64,000 nucleotides of DNA from Roseibaca calidilacus (GCF_001517585.1 NZ_FBYC01000004.1:2561001-2625000), one strand, 5' to 3'; counted from the stretch's first letter, positions 1 through 10,422 are shown. A program made the numbers and translations. The notes: generated by a model not told the origin, from the sequence alone.

Positions 1-5
1 TGGCC

Positions 6-1295
6 TTAGGCGTTCATCGAATCGAAGAAATCGCTGTTCGTCTTCGTCTGTTTCAGCTTGGAAATCAGGAATTCGATGGCGTCTGTGGTGCCCATCGGGT
101 TCAGAATGCGGCGCAGAACAAAGGTTTTTTGCAGATCGTTCTTGTCGATCAGCAAGTCTTCTTTGCGGGTGCCGGATTTCAGAATATCCATGGCCGGGAA
201 CACGCGCTTGTCGGCGACCTTGCGGTCCAGCACGATTTCAGAGTTACCGGTGCCCTTGAATTCTTCGAAGATCACTTCATCCATGCGAGAGCCGGTATCG
301 ATAAGCGCGGTTGCGATGATCGACAGCGACCCACCTTCTTCGATATTGCGCGCCGCGCCAAAGAACCGCTTGGGGCGTTGCAGGGCGTTCGCATCCACAC
401 CGCCGGTCAGCACTTTGCCCGACGACGGCACAACGGTGTTAAAGGCGCGCCCAAGGCGCGTGATAGAGTCGAGCAAGATCACCACATCGCGCTTGTGTTC
501 TACAAGGCGCTTGGCTTTTTCGATGACCATCTCTGCCACGGCCACATGGCGTGTGGCGGGTTCGTCGAAGGTCGAAGCGATCACCTCCCCCTTCACCGAG
601 CGCTGCATATCCGTCACCTCTTCCGGGCGTTCGTCAATCAACAGCACGATCAGGTAACATTCAGGGTGGTTCTTGGCGATGCTGTGGGCAATGTTCTGCA
701 ACAACACGGTTTTACCCGTGCGCGGCGGGGCCACGATCAGCGCGCGCTGGCCTTTACCCAAGGGCGACACAAGGTCGATAATCCGGGCAGAACGGTCCTT
801 GGTGGCGGGGTCGTCGGTTTCCATCCACAGACGTTCATCCGGGTAAAGCGGCGTCAGGTTATCGAAATGCACCTTATGGCGCGACTTGGCCGGGTCATCG
901 AAATTGATCTGCGTGACCTTGGTAATCGCAAAATATCGTTCATTTTCTGACGGAGCCTGAATGACGCCTTCGATCGTGTCGCCCGTGCGCAGCGAATACT
1001 GCCGGATCATATCGGGAGAGACATAGATGTCATCGGGGCCGGGCAGATAGTTCGCCTCGGGCGCGCGCAAAAAGCCGAAACCATCTTGCAGCACTTCCAG
1101 CACACCTTCGCCGGAAACCTCCCACCCCTCCTCTGCGCGTTCCTTCAGGATAGAGAACATCATCTCGCCCTTGCGCATGGAGGGCGCGTTCTCGATCTCC
1201 AGCTCTTCGGCGAGGGCCAACAGTTCTGCGGGGCTTTTCGCCTTCAGATCGGACAGGTTCAGCCGTTCGATTTGGTCAAGGTCAGTGTCGAGCAT
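6..1295 (-). CDS. rho: Transcription termination factor Rho
   Basis: Hexameric RNA helicase that ends transcription at Rho-dependent sites. The 429 aa run through the usual parts: an N-terminal helical Rho_N segment, a cold-shock-like RNA-binding domain (GFGFLR, then YVSPDMIRQ) and a RecA-type ATPase with Walker A APPRTGKT and the Q-loop/R-loop region around [14 protein letters not shown]. Length matches the family. The start follows the ATG closest to the conserved [11 protein letters not shown] block and carries a short nine-residue leader (MLDTDLDQI) before it. It lies downstream of hemJ on the same strand with a 127-nt gap, so it may be co-transcribed or have its own leader. The stop is only 6 nt inside the window edge. 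Confidence 0.97.
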   Translation of the reverse strand: MLDTDLDQIERLNLSDLKAKSPAELLALAEELEIENAPSMRKGEMMFSILKERAEEGWEVSGEGVLEVLQDGFGFLRAPEANYLPGPDDIYVSPDMIRQYSLRTGDTIEGVIQAPSENERYFAITKVTQINFDDPAKSRHKVHFDNLTPLYPDERLWMETDDPATKDRSARIIDLVSPLGKGQRALIVAPPRTGKTVLLQNIAHSIAKNHPECYLIVLLIDERPEEVTDMQRSVKGEVIASTFDEPATRHVAVAEMVIEKAKRLVEHKRDVVILLDSITRLGRAFNTVVPSSGKVLTGGVDANALQRPKRFFGAARNIEEGGSLSIIATALIDTGSRMDEVIFEEFKGTGNSEIVLDRKVADKRVFPAMDILKSGTRKEDLLIDKNDLQKTFVLRRILNPMGTTDAIEFLISKLKQTKTNSDFFDSMNA

Positions 1296-1422
1296 GAAAA
1301 ATCCAGTTCGCCCGCAGGCATTACGGGTCAGTCAAAGGTCACGATGTGTCACCGGAAGCGCATTCCGCCGGACGGCAGAGCACTTTGGCGTTACCGCAAT
1401 GGCAGCATGAAGTCAATCATGT

Positions 1423-1860
1423 CTAGATCTTCACCACGACAGAGATGACGATAATCACCATCATAAGCGTCGGAACTTCGTTCATCATGCGGTATTGGCG
1501 GCCCGTCAGGGTGTTGCCGTCAGCTTCAAAGATGCGACGGCGCTTGGCGCACCACATGTGAAACCATGTCATCGCGATCAATGCCGCGAATTTCGAGTAT
1601 GGCCAGATCGCACCAGTGTCCAATACCCAAGGCATGGCCGCCATAGTCAGCCCTGTCGCCCAAGCCACGATCATGGCCGGGTTCATGATAACCCGCAGAA
1701 GCTTGTCTTCCATGACCTTGAAGGTTGCGCTCATCTCTGCGCTGGCGCCGCGTTCAACATGGTAGACGAACAAGCGTGGCAAGTAGAACAGACCTGCCAT
1801 CCAGCTAATTACAGCCATGATGTGCAGGGCTTTGATCCATGGGTAAAGCGTGGCGAGCAT
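1423..1860 (-). CDS. hemJ: Protoporphyrinogen IX oxidase HemJ
   Basis: Membrane enzyme of the HemJ/UPF0093 family that oxidises protoporphyrinogen IX to protoporphyrin IX in haem and bacteriochlorophyll synthesis. The 145 aa start with the family hallmark YPWIKALHIMAVISWMAGLFYLPRLFVYH, here split by eye into a first membrane helix with the conserved His13, followed by about three more helices. The length is normal. A ribosome-binding site (AAAGGGG on the minus strand) precedes the ATG. The gene starts at the edge of the AT-rich probable origin and points away from it, towards rho. In alphaproteobacteria hemJ commonly sits beside the origin. Confidence 0.93.
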   Translation of the reverse strand: MLATLYPWIKALHIMAVISWMAGLFYLPRLFVYHVERGASAEMSATFKVMEDKLLRVIMNPAMIVAWATGLTMAAMPWVLDTGAIWPYSKFAALIAMTWFHMWCAKRRRIFEADGNTLTGRQYRMMNEVPTLMMVIIVISVVVKI

Positions 1861-2234
1861 GTTTGGCCCCTTTCGACCCTTCTATATAAAAAGAAAAGAA
1901 TAAAGGAAATGATGATGTAGATAGAGCCTGTGGATATGGGGATTACAGGTTTGCCCACAGTGATATCCACAGCCGGGCGCAGTCTGCGATCTTGTTTCAC
2001 CCTTGTTAACTATATGTAAATAAGAGAAAAACAAAAGATCAAAAAAAGAACACGCCGTATCTGGGCAGCGCGGGTGCATTTTATCCACAACCGCCGGTTT
2101 GTGCCGCCAACAGGTGGATAACCTGTGCCCTGAACTTGCAAGATTTGTGGGAACATGCCAGCACCTTGCCAGTTGCGGGGGTCATGCCCATTTTACACCC
2201 GGCTTCGCCCGGTTCTGTGCACAAGGATATCCAC
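1861..2234. other. Probable chromosomal replication origin (oriC)
   Basis: This 374-nt gap between divergent hemJ and maf has the features of an origin. There is a perfect DnaA box TTATCCACA at 2081-2089. One-mismatch boxes lie at 1929-1937 (minus), 1963-1971, 2113-2121 (minus) and 2227-2235. Two stretches are unusually AT-rich for this genome, at 1881-1920 and 2006-2050, the second a candidate unwinding element. A near-consensus CtrA site (TTAA-N7-TAAA) occupies 2006-2020. The neighbours hemJ-rho and maf-aroE-coaE-dnaQ are the usual origin flanks in alphaproteobacteria (recalled knowledge). I see no supported gene in the gap. Confidence 0.78.
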
Positions 2235-2825
2235 ATGGGTCTTGTTCTGGCGTCTGCCTCTGCCATCCGGGCCGAGATGTTGCGCCGCGCGGGTGTTGCG
2301 GTTCAGGTGCAACCCGCGCGGATAGACGAAGGCGCGATCCGTGACGCGCTTCTGGCCGAAGCGGCGCAACCGCGCGACATTGCCGATGCGCTGGCAGAGG
2401 GCAAGGCGCGCAAGGTTTCCGGCCGCCACGCTGGTTTGGTTCTGGGGTGCGATCAGGTTTTGTCGCTGAAGGGGCGGATTTTCGAAAAGCCCGTGACGGC
2501 CGATCAGGCCCATGACCAGTTGCGCGCATTGCGCGGCCAGACCCATCAGCTGCTATCGGCGGCGGTGCTGTATGAAAACGGCGAACCTGTCTGGCGGCAT
2601 GTGGGCGTTGCGCGGCTGACCATGCGGCAGTTCAGCGATACATACCTAGATGAGTACGTTGCCCGGAACTGGCCCGATATCGCCGAATCGGTCGGGGGCT
2701 ACAAGCTGGAAGCCGAAGGTGTGCGCCTGTTTGCCCAAGTGACAGGAGATTACTTTACCATCCTTGGGTTGCCGCTTCTGGAATTGTTGAACTATCTTGC
2801 CCTGCGTGGAGAGATTGACGGATGA
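2235..2825 (+). CDS. maf: Maf-like nucleotide pyrophosphatase
   Basis: Maf/YceF/YhdE-type house-cleaning nucleoside triphosphate pyrophosphatase acting on non-canonical nucleotides. The 196 aa open with the typical [19 protein letters not shown] block, followed by LGCDQVLSL (the usual GADTVV position) and later [20 protein letters not shown] chose the ATG at 2235 because it gives the family length and has AAGGA at 2223-2227. Upstream in-frame ATGs would add 33 residues lying inside the origin. The ribosome-binding site partly overlaps a DnaA-box-like sequence. It is the first gene of an operon; its stop overlaps aroE by 4 nt. Confidence 0.92.
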   Translation: MGLVLASASAIRAEMLRRAGVAVQVQPARIDEGAIRDALLAEAAQPRDIADALAEGKARKVSGRHAGLVLGCDQVLSLKGRIFEKPVTADQAHDQLRALRGQTHQLLSAAVLYENGEPVWRHVGVARLTMRQFSDTYLDEYVARNWPDIAESVGGYKLEAEGVRLFAQVTGDYFTILGLPLLELLNYLALRGEIDG

Positions 2826-3640
2826 AAATACCTTTGGCTGGCGTTATCGGATGCCCTGTCGGGCATAGCCGTTCGCCCATCTTGCACGGGACATGGTTGC
2901 GCCAATACGGCCTGGCCGGGCACTATGTGCCGCTGCATGTCGAAGCGGATGATCTTGCCGATATGTTGCGCGCCATGCCGCGTATGGGGTTCGTGGGCGC
3001 GAATGTGACTGTGCCGCATAAGGAAGCCGCGCTTGCGCTGGCCGATGACGTGACCGAAACGGCGCGACGGATCGGCGCGGCGAATACGCTGACCTTTGGC
3101 GCGGATGGGCGTATTCAGGCAGATAATACAGATGCTTACGGGTTCATGGCCAATCTGCGCCAGAATGCGCCGGGCTGGCAGCCTTCGGGCGGTCCGGCAT
3201 TGGTGCTGGGTGCGGGCGGCGCGGCCCGCGCGGTGATCGTGGCCTTGCAAGATGCCGGTGTGCCGCAGATTTACCTGACCAACCGCACCACTGCGCGGGC
3301 CGACGCCTTAGCGGCAGAGTTCGGGGTCAATACCCTGCCATGGCAAGACCGGGAGCGGTTGTTGCCACAGATGGCCTGCCTCGTGAACACAACATCTTTG
3401 GGGATGCGGGGACAACCGGATCTGGAGATTGATCTTACCACCCTGCCCGCGTCGGCCTTGGTCACGGATATTGTGTATGCGCCGCTGAAAACGCCACTTT
3501 TGGCACAAGCCCGCGCGCAAGGCTGCGCGGTGGTCGATGGTCTGGGAATGCTGCTGCATCAGGCCGTGCCGGGGTTTGAGCGCTGGTTCGGCACAAGGCC
3601 AGAGGTGACGGACGCCCTGCGCGCGGCGGTGCTGGCATGA
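2822..3640 (+). CDS. aroE: Shikimate dehydrogenase
   Basis: Reduces 3-dehydroshikimate to shikimate with NADPH in chorismate synthesis. The 272 aa carry the substrate-binding start [17 protein letters not shown], the catalytic lysine in NVTVPHK, the partner aspartate in ADNTDAYGF, and the nucleotide-binding glycine-rich loop [10 protein letters not shown]. The C-terminal [13 protein letters not shown] is also typical. Length is standard. ATGA overlaps join it to maf upstream and coaE downstream, so translation is probably coupled. Confidence 0.96.
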   Translation: MKIPLAGVIGCPVGHSRSPILHGTWLRQYGLAGHYVPLHVEADDLADMLRAMPRMGFVGANVTVPHKEAALALADDVTETARRIGAANTLTFGADGRIQADNTDAYGFMANLRQNAPGWQPSGGPALVLGAGGAARAVIVALQDAGVPQIYLTNRTTARADALAAEFGVNTLPWQDRERLLPQMACLVNTTSLGMRGQPDLEIDLTTLPASALVTDIVYAPLKTPLLAQARAQGCAVVDGLGMLLHQAVPGFERWFGTRPEVTDALRAAVLA

Positions 3641-4212
3641 CCTATCGGCTGGGGCTGACCGGGTCCATCGGAATGGGCAAATCCACCACGGCGCAAATGT
3701 TTCGCGAAGCTGGTGTGCCGGTCTGGGATGCCGATGCCGCCGTGCACCGCCTGTATCAGGGCGCGGCGGTCGGCCCTGTCGGCGCGCTTTGCCCTGCGGC
3801 GGTGCAGGATGGCCAGATTGACCGCGCGGCGCTGAAAGACTGGATCGCCCGCGACCCGGATGCGCTGTCGCAACTGGAAGCGGCGGTGCACCCGTTGGTT
3901 GCCGCCGACAGGGCGGCGTTCATCGCGCAGGCCGATGCGCCCTTGGTGGTTCTGGACATTCCGCTTTTGTATGAAACCGGGGCCGATGTGGATGGCGTGC
4001 TGGTCGTGACCGCCCCGCCCGATGTGCAGCGCGCCCGCGTGCTGGCGCGGCCCGGAATGGATGCTGCGCAATTCGACCGTATCCTGTCGCGGCAGATGCC
4101 CGATGCCGAAAAGCGCGCCCGCGCCGATTTCGTGATCGAAACACTGGATATGGACAGAACGCGCACGGCTGTGCAAGATCTGGTGGCAAAGCTGGGGGCG
4201 GAACATGCGTGA
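3637..4212 (+). CDS. coaE: Dephospho-CoA kinase
   Basis: Phosphorylates the 3'-hydroxyl of dephospho-CoA in the last step of coenzyme A synthesis. The 191 aa begin with the P-loop GSIGMGKST (residues 9-17), followed by the substrate-binding [12 protein letters not shown] segment and [10 protein letters not shown] in the middle. Length is typical for the family. It overlaps aroE by 4 nt and dnaQ by 8 nt, within a tightly packed operon that is conserved at alphaproteobacterial origins. Confidence 0.95.
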   Translation: MTYRLGLTGSIGMGKSTTAQMFREAGVPVWDADAAVHRLYQGAAVGPVGALCPAAVQDGQIDRAALKDWIARDPDALSQLEAAVHPLVAADRAAFIAQADAPLVVLDIPLLYETGADVDGVLVVTAPPDVQRARVLARPGMDAAQFDRILSRQMPDAEKRARADFVIETLDMDRTRTAVQDLVAKLGAEHA

Positions 4213-4930
4213 AATCGTTCTGGATACCGAAACCACCGGGTTTGAGCCGGAACAGGGCGACCGGATTGTCGAAATCGGGGCGCTGGAAATCGTGAACCTG
4301 CGGCCCACGGGGCAGAGTTTTCACGTCTATATCAACCCAGAACGCGATATGCCTGATGGCGCGTTTGGCGTGCATGGCATTGGCCCCGACCTGTTGGCGA
4401 CCCCCCGCCCCGCGCGCGACGGTGAAGTGACCTTGCGTGACAAGCCGGTATTCGCGGCGGTCGGCCAGAAGTTTCTTGATTTCATAGGCGATGCGAAACT
4501 GGTCATCCATAACGCCGCCTTCGACATGAAATTTCTGAATTTCGAATTGGGGCGCATGGGCTTGCCAACGCTGCCATGGGACCGCGCGGTTGATACGCTT
4601 GCAATTGCGCGCAAGAAATTCCCCGGCTCGCCCGCGTCGCTGGATGCGCTGTGCCGCCGCTTCGGGATAGACAATTCATCGCGCACGCTGCACGGCGCGC
4701 TTCTGGACAGCGAAATTCTTGCAGAGGTGTATCTGGAATTGTTGGGCGGCGCGCAGCCCGATTTTGCGCTGACATCGGAACCCACCAATGCCGAGGGCGC
4801 GGTCACGCGGGCTGTTTTGCCCAAACGCCCTACCCCGCTTGCGCCCCGGCTGACAGCCGCAGAGGCAGACGCTCACGCCGCTTTTGTCGCCAAGCTGGGG
4901 GATGCCGCCGTCTGGAAGCGTTACGGCTAG
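4205..4930 (+). CDS. dnaQ: DNA polymerase III epsilon subunit (3'-5' proofreading exonuclease)
   Basis: Proofreading exonuclease of the replicative polymerase. All three Exo motifs are present: Exo I LDTETTG with Asp7 and Glu9, Exo [16 protein letters not shown], and the Exo III-epsilon motif [17 protein letters not shown]. The 241 aa are followed by a poorly conserved tail that in this family binds the alpha subunit. It is the last gene of the maf operon and converges on secB, with a hairpin between them. Confidence 0.96.
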   Translation: MREIVLDTETTGFEPEQGDRIVEIGALEIVNLRPTGQSFHVYINPERDMPDGAFGVHGIGPDLLATPRPARDGEVTLRDKPVFAAVGQKFLDFIGDAKLVIHNAAFDMKFLNFELGRMGLPTLPWDRAVDTLAIARKKFPGSPASLDALCRRFGIDNSSRTLHGALLDSEILAEVYLELLGGAQPDFALTSEPTNAEGAVTRAVLPKRPTPLAPRLTAAEADAHAAFVAKLGDAAVWKRYG

Positions 4931-4940
4931 GATAGGGGCA

Positions 4941-4961
4941 GCGGGCGCCATGGGCGCCCGC
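4941..4961. terminator. Bidirectional hairpin between dnaQ and secB
   Basis: A perfect 9-bp GC-rich stem (GCGGGCGCC / GGCGCCCGC) with a 3-nt loop lies between the convergent stops. There is no U-run, so it may mark a Rho-assisted end or protect transcript 3' ends from both sides. Confidence 0.5.
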
Positions 4962-4970
4962 CGGGCCTGA

Positions 4971-5489
4971 TTAGTTCGGCACGGGCGCAGGGTTTGCCGC
5001 TTGTGCGGCGGCTTGGCGCTGCAATTCCTGACGGTAAAGCGCCAGAAAATCGACCGTGTCCAAATTCAGCGGCGGGAAGCCGCCGTCGCGGGTTACGTCG
5101 GAAATAATGCGCCGCGCGAAGGGGAAGATCATGCGCGGGCATTCGATCAGCAAGAACGGGTGCAATTGTTCTTGCGGCACGCCTTCGACAAGGAACACAC
5201 CGACATAATCCAGTTCTACAAGGAACAGGGTCTGGTTGTCGGTCTTGTTCTTGGATGTAATCTTGAACTTGGTGGCGACGTCATACTGGTTTTCTGCGTC
5301 GCGCTTTTGCGCATCTAGGCTAACCTGAACCTGAATATCGGGCTGCACATTGGCACCTTGCAGCTTTTTCTGCGCAGCCACGTTTTCGAAGGACAGGTCG
5401 CGCATGTATTGCGCCAGAATGCGCATGTTCACCTTGGGGGCCTGTTCTGCGGCGCCGTTGCCTTGGTTGGCTGTTTCGGTCTCGGTCAT
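4971..5489 (-). CDS. secB: Protein-export chaperone SecB
   Basis: Tetrameric cytosolic chaperone that keeps preproteins unfolded and delivers them to SecA. The 172 aa include the core blocks ILAQYMRDLSFENV, FLVELDYVGVF and LLIECPRMIFPFARRIISDVTRDGGFPPLNL, which are diagnostic. Both ends are low-complexity, with an acidic Glu/Thr/Gln N-terminus and an Ala/Gln/Pro tail, as often seen in alphaproteobacteria. It lies downstream of fxsA on the minus strand with a 65-nt gap. Confidence 0.96.
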   Translation of the reverse strand: MTETETANQGNGAAEQAPKVNMRILAQYMRDLSFENVAAQKKLQGANVQPDIQVQVSLDAQKRDAENQYDVATKFKITSKNKTDNQTLFLVELDYVGVFLVEGVPQEQLHPFLLIECPRMIFPFARRIISDVTRDGGFPPLNLDTVDFLALYRQELQRQAAAQAANPAPVPN

Positions 5490-5554
5490 GTCTATGCTCT
5501 CTAACTGAAGGATATGTTGGTTGCGAAGCTATGTAGCAGCAGGCTTCCTGCGCC

Positions 5555-6010
5555 TCAATCCCGGTATTGGGTCGGGCCGCGCCGTGGCGGCAAGCGGTCG
5601 GGATTTGGGGCTTCATCGGGTTCTGCCGTATAATCACCGTCGATAATGTCATCCCGTGGGGCCGGGCGGGTCTGGATGACCACGCGGCGCAGGGCAAGCA
5701 CCCGCACCGCCGGGATCAGCAGCAAAAGGCCCAGCGCATCGGTGAAAAACCCCGGGATTACCAGCAAAAGCGCCCCGATCATGCGCAAGGCAGAATGCGC
5801 CATGGGGCTTGCGGGGCTGCGGTCTTGTGCAAGTGCGGACCGTATGTCGGCGGCGTTGCGATAGGGTTCCAACCGCATCAGGAACACGCCCAAGGCACCG
5901 CTCGCGAAAATTTCAAGCAGCGTGCCCAGAACGCCCAGAGCGCCGCCCAACTGCACGAATAACACGATTTCAAGCAGCGGAATCGCCAGAAAGGCCAGCA
6001 GGATCGGCAT
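5555..6010 (-). CDS. fxsA: FxsA-family membrane protein
   Basis: Small cytoplasmic-membrane protein of the FxsA family, named for overproduction relieving F-plasmid exclusion of phage T7; its normal job is unknown. The 151 aa have two N-terminal hydrophobic segments starting LLAFLAIPLLEIVLFVQLGG, then a segment around residues 75-100 (MIGALLLVIPGFFTDALGLLLLIP), and a charged cytoplasmic tail ending in prolines and arginines. A good ribosome-binding site (AGAGGAAAAG) precedes the ATG. It is divergent from the Tim44-like gene across 107 nt, so promoters for both directions should lie there. Confidence 0.88.
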   Translation of the reverse strand: MPILLAFLAIPLLEIVLFVQLGGALGVLGTLLEIFASGALGVFLMRLEPYRNAADIRSALAQDRSPASPMAHSALRMIGALLLVIPGFFTDALGLLLLIPAVRVLALRRVVIQTRPAPRDDIIDGDYTAEPDEAPNPDRLPPRRGPTQYRD

Positions 6011-6117
6011 GTCTTTTCCTCTTTCCCAAAGGATCGGGCCGCTTAAGGTGGACTTGCCCGTATCGGCACCTTACATAGGGACGGACATAGCCATACCAAC
6101 CCTTGGCAGAGGTAACA

Positions 6118-6786
6118 ATGGACCCCGCCGTGATTCAATTACTTGTCCTTGCAGGCATCGCCGTGTTTCTGATTTTGCGGTTGCGTGCCGTTTTGGGCAC
6201 CCGCGACGGGTTCGAAAAAACACCTGTCAAGCGCGATGCCCCCGCAAGCCCGACAGGGCGCAAGCCGGCCTTCGAGGTGATTGAGGGCGGACCGGATACG
6301 GACATCACTGATTATGTGAAGGAAGGGTCTGACAGCGCAAAAGCGTTGGCACGCATGAAGGCCGTTGACCCGAATTTCGGGGTTGGCGATTTCATGCAAG
6401 GCGCGCGCGGCGCGTATGAAATGATCCTGATGGCATTCGAATCCGCCGATATGGAATCGATCCTGCCCTTCTTGTCGCGCGATGTGTTCAACAGCTTCGA
6501 CGAGGTCGTGCAGATGCGCGAGCGCGAAGGGCTGGTGGTGGATGCCTCTTTCATCGGGCTGCGCGAGATCGAGATTTTGGAAGCGACCTTTGACGAGGAC
6601 AGCAAGGAAGGCGAAATCACCCTGCGCTTTGTCGGAGAGTTGACGCAGGTTGTGCGCAAAACGGACAGCGGAGAGATTGTCGACGGCGACCCGAACACGG
6701 TCAAGACGCAGAAAGATGTCTGGACCTTTGCGCGTGACATGACATCGGATAGTCCGAACTGGAAACTGGTCGCCACCGGCGACTGA
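6118..6786 (+). CDS. Tim44/TimA-like domain protein
   Basis: Membrane-anchored protein with a Tim44-like domain. The 222 aa have one N-terminal membrane helix (residues 5-21, IQLLVLAGIAVFLILRL), a linker, and a C-terminal domain from about residue 80 with the family's FxxGAxxAYEMIxxAF and FLSxDVFNSF blocks. I prefer the ATG at 6118 over a TTG 15 nt upstream because AGAGG sits just before it. In mitochondria Tim44 tethers Hsp70 to the import channel. The bacterial role is unsettled, probably in membrane protein handling, which fits its place beside secB and fxsA. Confidence 0.85.
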   Translation: MDPAVIQLLVLAGIAVFLILRLRAVLGTRDGFEKTPVKRDAPASPTGRKPAFEVIEGGPDTDITDYVKEGSDSAKALARMKAVDPNFGVGDFMQGARGAYEMILMAFESADMESILPFLSRDVFNSFDEVVQMREREGLVVDASFIGLREIEILEATFDEDSKEGEITLRFVGELTQVVRKTDSGEIVDGDPNTVKTQKDVWTFARDMTSDSPNWKLVATGD

Positions 6787-6806
6787 CCCGATGGAAGGAG
6801 GGGCGC

Positions 6807-7409
6807 ATGTCGCGCAAGAAGCGTCCTGCGCTCAGCCCCGAAGATAAAGAACTGTGGTCGCGGGTTGCCCAGACTGCGCGACCTCTGCGAACCGATTTTG
6901 CCCATCTGTTCGACCCAAAACCAGCGCCGCCGGATGCACCGCCACCGAAAGCTGTGCCTGACACGGCTGGACCGCGGCGCGTGTTGCGCCCTACAGGCAG
7001 CGGTGCCGCCCCCGGCCATGACCTGACACGCCCATTGTCCGATGCGCTGGCCGACGCGCCTGTCGCTATGGACAAGCGCCGCTTTCAGCGCATGACGCGC
7101 GGCAAATTGCAGCCCGAGGCCCGAATTGATCTGCACGGCATGACGCTGGCGCAAGCCCATGCTGCGCTTAACGGGTTCATCCTGCGCGCGCAGGCGAATG
7201 GGTTGCGGCTGGTTCTGGTGATTACCGGCAAAGGTCGGCAGGCCGATGATGATGGCCCGATCCCGCGCAGACGGGGCGCGCTGAAACATGACGTGCCGCA
7301 ATGGCTGCGCATGGCGCCCTTGGCCGGTTGCGTTTTGGAAATACGCGAAGCGCATGCGCGCCATGGCGGTGGCGGCGCCTATTACGTTTACCTGCGGCGT
7401 ATGCGTTAG
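6807..7409 (+). CDS. Smr-domain protein
   Basis: Protein of 200 aa with a C-terminal Smr (small MutS-related) domain, a fold found in DNA or RNA nicking enzymes. The domain starts around residue 107 with RIDLHGMTLAQAHAAL, contains LVLVITGKG and ends HGGGGAYYVYLRR. The N-terminal half is a proline- and alanine-rich, probably disordered linker. A very strong ribosome-binding site (AAGGAGG, 6795-6801) lies 5 nt before the ATG. It follows the Tim44-like gene by 20 nt. I recall a lytic transglycosylase gene (mltA) between these two in many relatives; none is here. Substrate unknown. Confidence 0.88.
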   Translation: MSRKKRPALSPEDKELWSRVAQTARPLRTDFAHLFDPKPAPPDAPPPKAVPDTAGPRRVLRPTGSGAAPGHDLTRPLSDALADAPVAMDKRRFQRMTRGKLQPEARIDLHGMTLAQAHAALNGFILRAQANGLRLVLVITGKGRQADDDGPIPRRRGALKHDVPQWLRMAPLAGCVLEIREAHARHGGGGAYYVYLRRMR

Positions 7410-7476
7410 GCCGTGCCGGGGGCTTCGCTGCCGCGTGGCTGCGCCATGCAGGGCCAAGATATTCGCGCAAGGATGA

Positions 7477-8655
<1,179 letters not shown>

Positions 8656-8667
8656 GAAAGGCCCGAT

Positions 8668-9366
8668 ATGGCTGCCGACATGCTTTCGACCGTTGTTAAA
8701 CCCATTCACCGCGAGGGCCACAAGTTCCTTGCTGTTTTCGGTGTCGTCACGGTGGCGCTGTTCCTGTTCTGGGAGCCTTTGGGCTGGATCGGGTTGGGTC
8801 TGACGGTGTGGTGTTATTACTTTTTCCGCGACCCGGACCGCCAGACGCCCCTGCGCGAGGGCCTGCTGGTCAGCCCCGCCGATGGCGTGATTTCGCTGAT
8901 TGAACCCGCCGTGCCGCCCGCAGAGCTGGAGATGGGCGACAAGCCAATGACCCGCGTGTCGGTCTTCATGAATGTGTTCAACTGCCATGTAAACCGCGTG
9001 CCGATTGCCGGGCGCATCACCAAGATCGCCTACCGCCCCGGCAAGTTCCTGAATGCGTCGCTGGACAAAGCGTCGGTCGATAATGAACGCAACGGTCTGG
9101 CGGTGGAACTGGCCGATGGGCGCAAGATTGCCGTGGTGCAGATCGCCGGTCTCGTGGCGCGGCGCATATTGTGCGAAGTGCAGGAAGGCCAGCAGATGCA
9201 GACGGGCGAGCGTTTCGGGATGATTCGCTTCGGCTCTCGTGTGGATGTGTACCTGCCGGACGGGGTGGAGCCCTTGGTCGCGCTGGGGCAGACCATGATC
9301 TCGGCGGAAACCGTGATTGCTGACCTGACCAGCACAGAACCGCGCCGCATGGCGGGTGTGCGCTAA
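8668..9366 (+). CDS. psd: Phosphatidylserine decarboxylase proenzyme
   Basis: Decarboxylates phosphatidylserine to phosphatidylethanolamine. It is self-cleaved at a Gly-Ser pair, where the serine becomes the pyruvoyl cofactor; Gly189-Ser190 in [11 protein letters not shown] is the expected site. The 232 aa belong to the short alphaproteobacterial type, with N-terminal membrane helices (residues 20-50) and the SPADGVI and [11 protein letters not shown] motifs. AGGAAAGG precedes the ATG. The stop and the pssA start share a nucleotide (TAATG), coupling the two steps of phosphatidylethanolamine synthesis. Confidence 0.96.
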   Translation: MAADMLSTVVKPIHREGHKFLAVFGVVTVALFLFWEPLGWIGLGLTVWCYYFFRDPDRQTPLREGLLVSPADGVISLIEPAVPPAELEMGDKPMTRVSVFMNVFNCHVNRVPIAGRITKIAYRPGKFLNASLDKASVDNERNGLAVELADGRKIAVVQIAGLVARRILCEVQEGQQMQTGERFGMIRFGSRVDVYLPDGVEPLVALGQTMISAETVIADLTSTEPRRMAGVR

Positions 9367-10094
9367 TGCGGCGCGACAGCCTTTCGCTGGTCCAGCTTGT
9401 GCCCAACGTGGTCACGATTCTGGGCATGTGCGCGGGGCTGAGCGCGATTCGCTACACGTTTTCCGAACGCTATGAACTTGCGGCAGCGCTTATCATCGTT
9501 GCCGCCATTCTGGACGGGTTGGATGGGCTTTTGGCCCGCAAGCTGAATGCGGCCAGCAGTTTCGGGGCCGAGTTGGACAGCTTTGCCGATTTCGTCAGCT
9601 TCGGCGTGGCGCCGGGTATTCTGGTCTATGGTTATGCCTTGAATGGTCAGGCGGCGGGCTTTGGCTGGGTCTTTGTGCTGACCTTTGCGGTTTGCGCCTG
9701 TTTGCGGCTGGCACGGTTCAACCTGTCGCGCAGCGCACCAGATGGCGGCATGATCCGCCATTTCATCGGGGTTCCGGCCCCGGCGGGCGCAATGCTTGGC
9801 CTGCTGCCGGTCTATCTGGGCTTGGCGGGCTGGCTGGAGCCGTCCCGCTTTCCCGTGCTTGTTGCGCTTTATCTGGGTGCGGTGGGCCTGCTGATGATCT
9901 CTCGTCTGCCCACACCCTCGCTCAAGGCCATCCGCATTGCGCGCCGCCATGCCATTTGGGTGCTGGTTGGCGCGAGCGCTTTCGTAGGGCTGCTGTTTTT
10001 GCGCACATGGGTCACGCTGGTGGTGGCGGACCTGATTTATCTTGCCGTTCTGGGCGGCCTTAGCTTTCGGCGCGCCTTTGGCCAGAAATCGTGA
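9366..10094 (+). CDS. pssA: CDP-diacylglycerol-serine O-phosphatidyltransferase
   Basis: Makes phosphatidylserine from CDP-diacylglycerol and serine, feeding Psd encoded just upstream. The complete CDP-alcohol phosphotransferase motif is present: Asp50, Asp53-Gly54, Ala57-Arg58, Gly67, Asp71 and Asp75. The 242 aa contain about six to eight membrane helices, consistent with the type II (integral membrane) enzyme. Length and the N-terminal LVPNVVTILGMCAGLSAIR block are typical. Confidence 0.95.
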   Translation: MRRDSLSLVQLVPNVVTILGMCAGLSAIRYTFSERYELAAALIIVAAILDGLDGLLARKLNAASSFGAELDSFADFVSFGVAPGILVYGYALNGQAAGFGWVFVLTFAVCACLRLARFNLSRSAPDGGMIRHFIGVPAPAGAMLGLLPVYLGLAGWLEPSRFPVLVALYLGAVGLLMISRLPTPSLKAIRIARRHAIWVLVGASAFVGLLFLRTWVTLVVADLIYLAVLGGLSFRRAFGQKS

Positions 10095-10124
10095 CATTGC
10101 TGCAAAAAACCCGTGGCTTTGCGC

Positions 10125-10153
10125 TTGACGCCGCGCGCGCCATTGCGTAATTG
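10125..10153 (+). promoter_or_regulatory. Putative promoter of tRNA-Asp
   Basis: TTGACG at 10125-10130, a 17-nt spacer and TAATTG at 10148-10153, ending 11 nt before the tRNA. The -10 match is weak. The same layout (TTGAC, 17 nt, TAA) precedes the tRNA-Gly gene in this window, which supports it. Confidence 0.45.
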
Positions 10154-10164
10154 CCCCCTATCGC

Positions 10165-10241
10165 GCGGTTGTAGCTCAGTTGGTTAGAGTACCGGCCTGT
10201 CACGCCGGGGGTCGCGGGTTCGAGCCCCGTCAACCGCGCCA
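10165..10241 (+). tRNA. tRNA-Asp (anticodon GTC)
   Basis: A complete 77-nt cloverleaf: acceptor GCGGTTG / CAACCGC, D-arm TAGCTCAGTTGGTTAGAG, anticodon stem CCGGC-CTGTCAC-GCCGG with anticodon GTC, T-loop GGTTCGAGCC, discriminator G and an encoded CCA. G73 is the known identity base for aspartate tRNA. Confidence 0.97.
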
Positions 10242-10250
10242 CTTTTCAAA

Positions 10251-10280
10251 ACCCCTCGCCAGTTTGGCCGGGGGTTTTTT
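10251..10280 (+). terminator. Rho-independent terminator of tRNA-Asp
   Basis: A hairpin with a 5-bp outer stem (ACCCC/GGGGT), a 2x2 internal mismatch and an inner GCCA/TGGC stem with a GTT loop, followed directly by six T residues. It starts 10 nt after the tRNA CCA. Confidence 0.85.
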
Positions 10281-10297
10281 CTTGGGTTCATCCTTGC

Positions 10298-10348
10298 ATA
10301 AATATCCTGGGGGAGTCGCGCGGCAGCGCGACGGGGGCAAAGCCCCCT
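10298..10348 (+). repeat. Tandem-hairpin intergenic repeat, copy A
   Basis: After an ATAAATATCCT lead and GGGGGAG come two GC-rich hairpins: GTCGCGC/GCGCGAC with a 4-nt loop (10315-10332) and GGGGGC/GCCCCC with an AAA loop (10333-10347). A second copy of the same design lies at 12982-13029 in the opposite orientation. From memory, such elements are common between genes in Rhodobacteraceae. The 75 nt from here to the next gene hold nothing else I recognise. Confidence 0.6.
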
Positions 10349-10422
10349 AAAGCATCTCTTGCGCAGCACAATTTGAAAACGTCTTGCTCGACATTCGGGC
10401 GGTATGCGCCATCTCACTCCCC

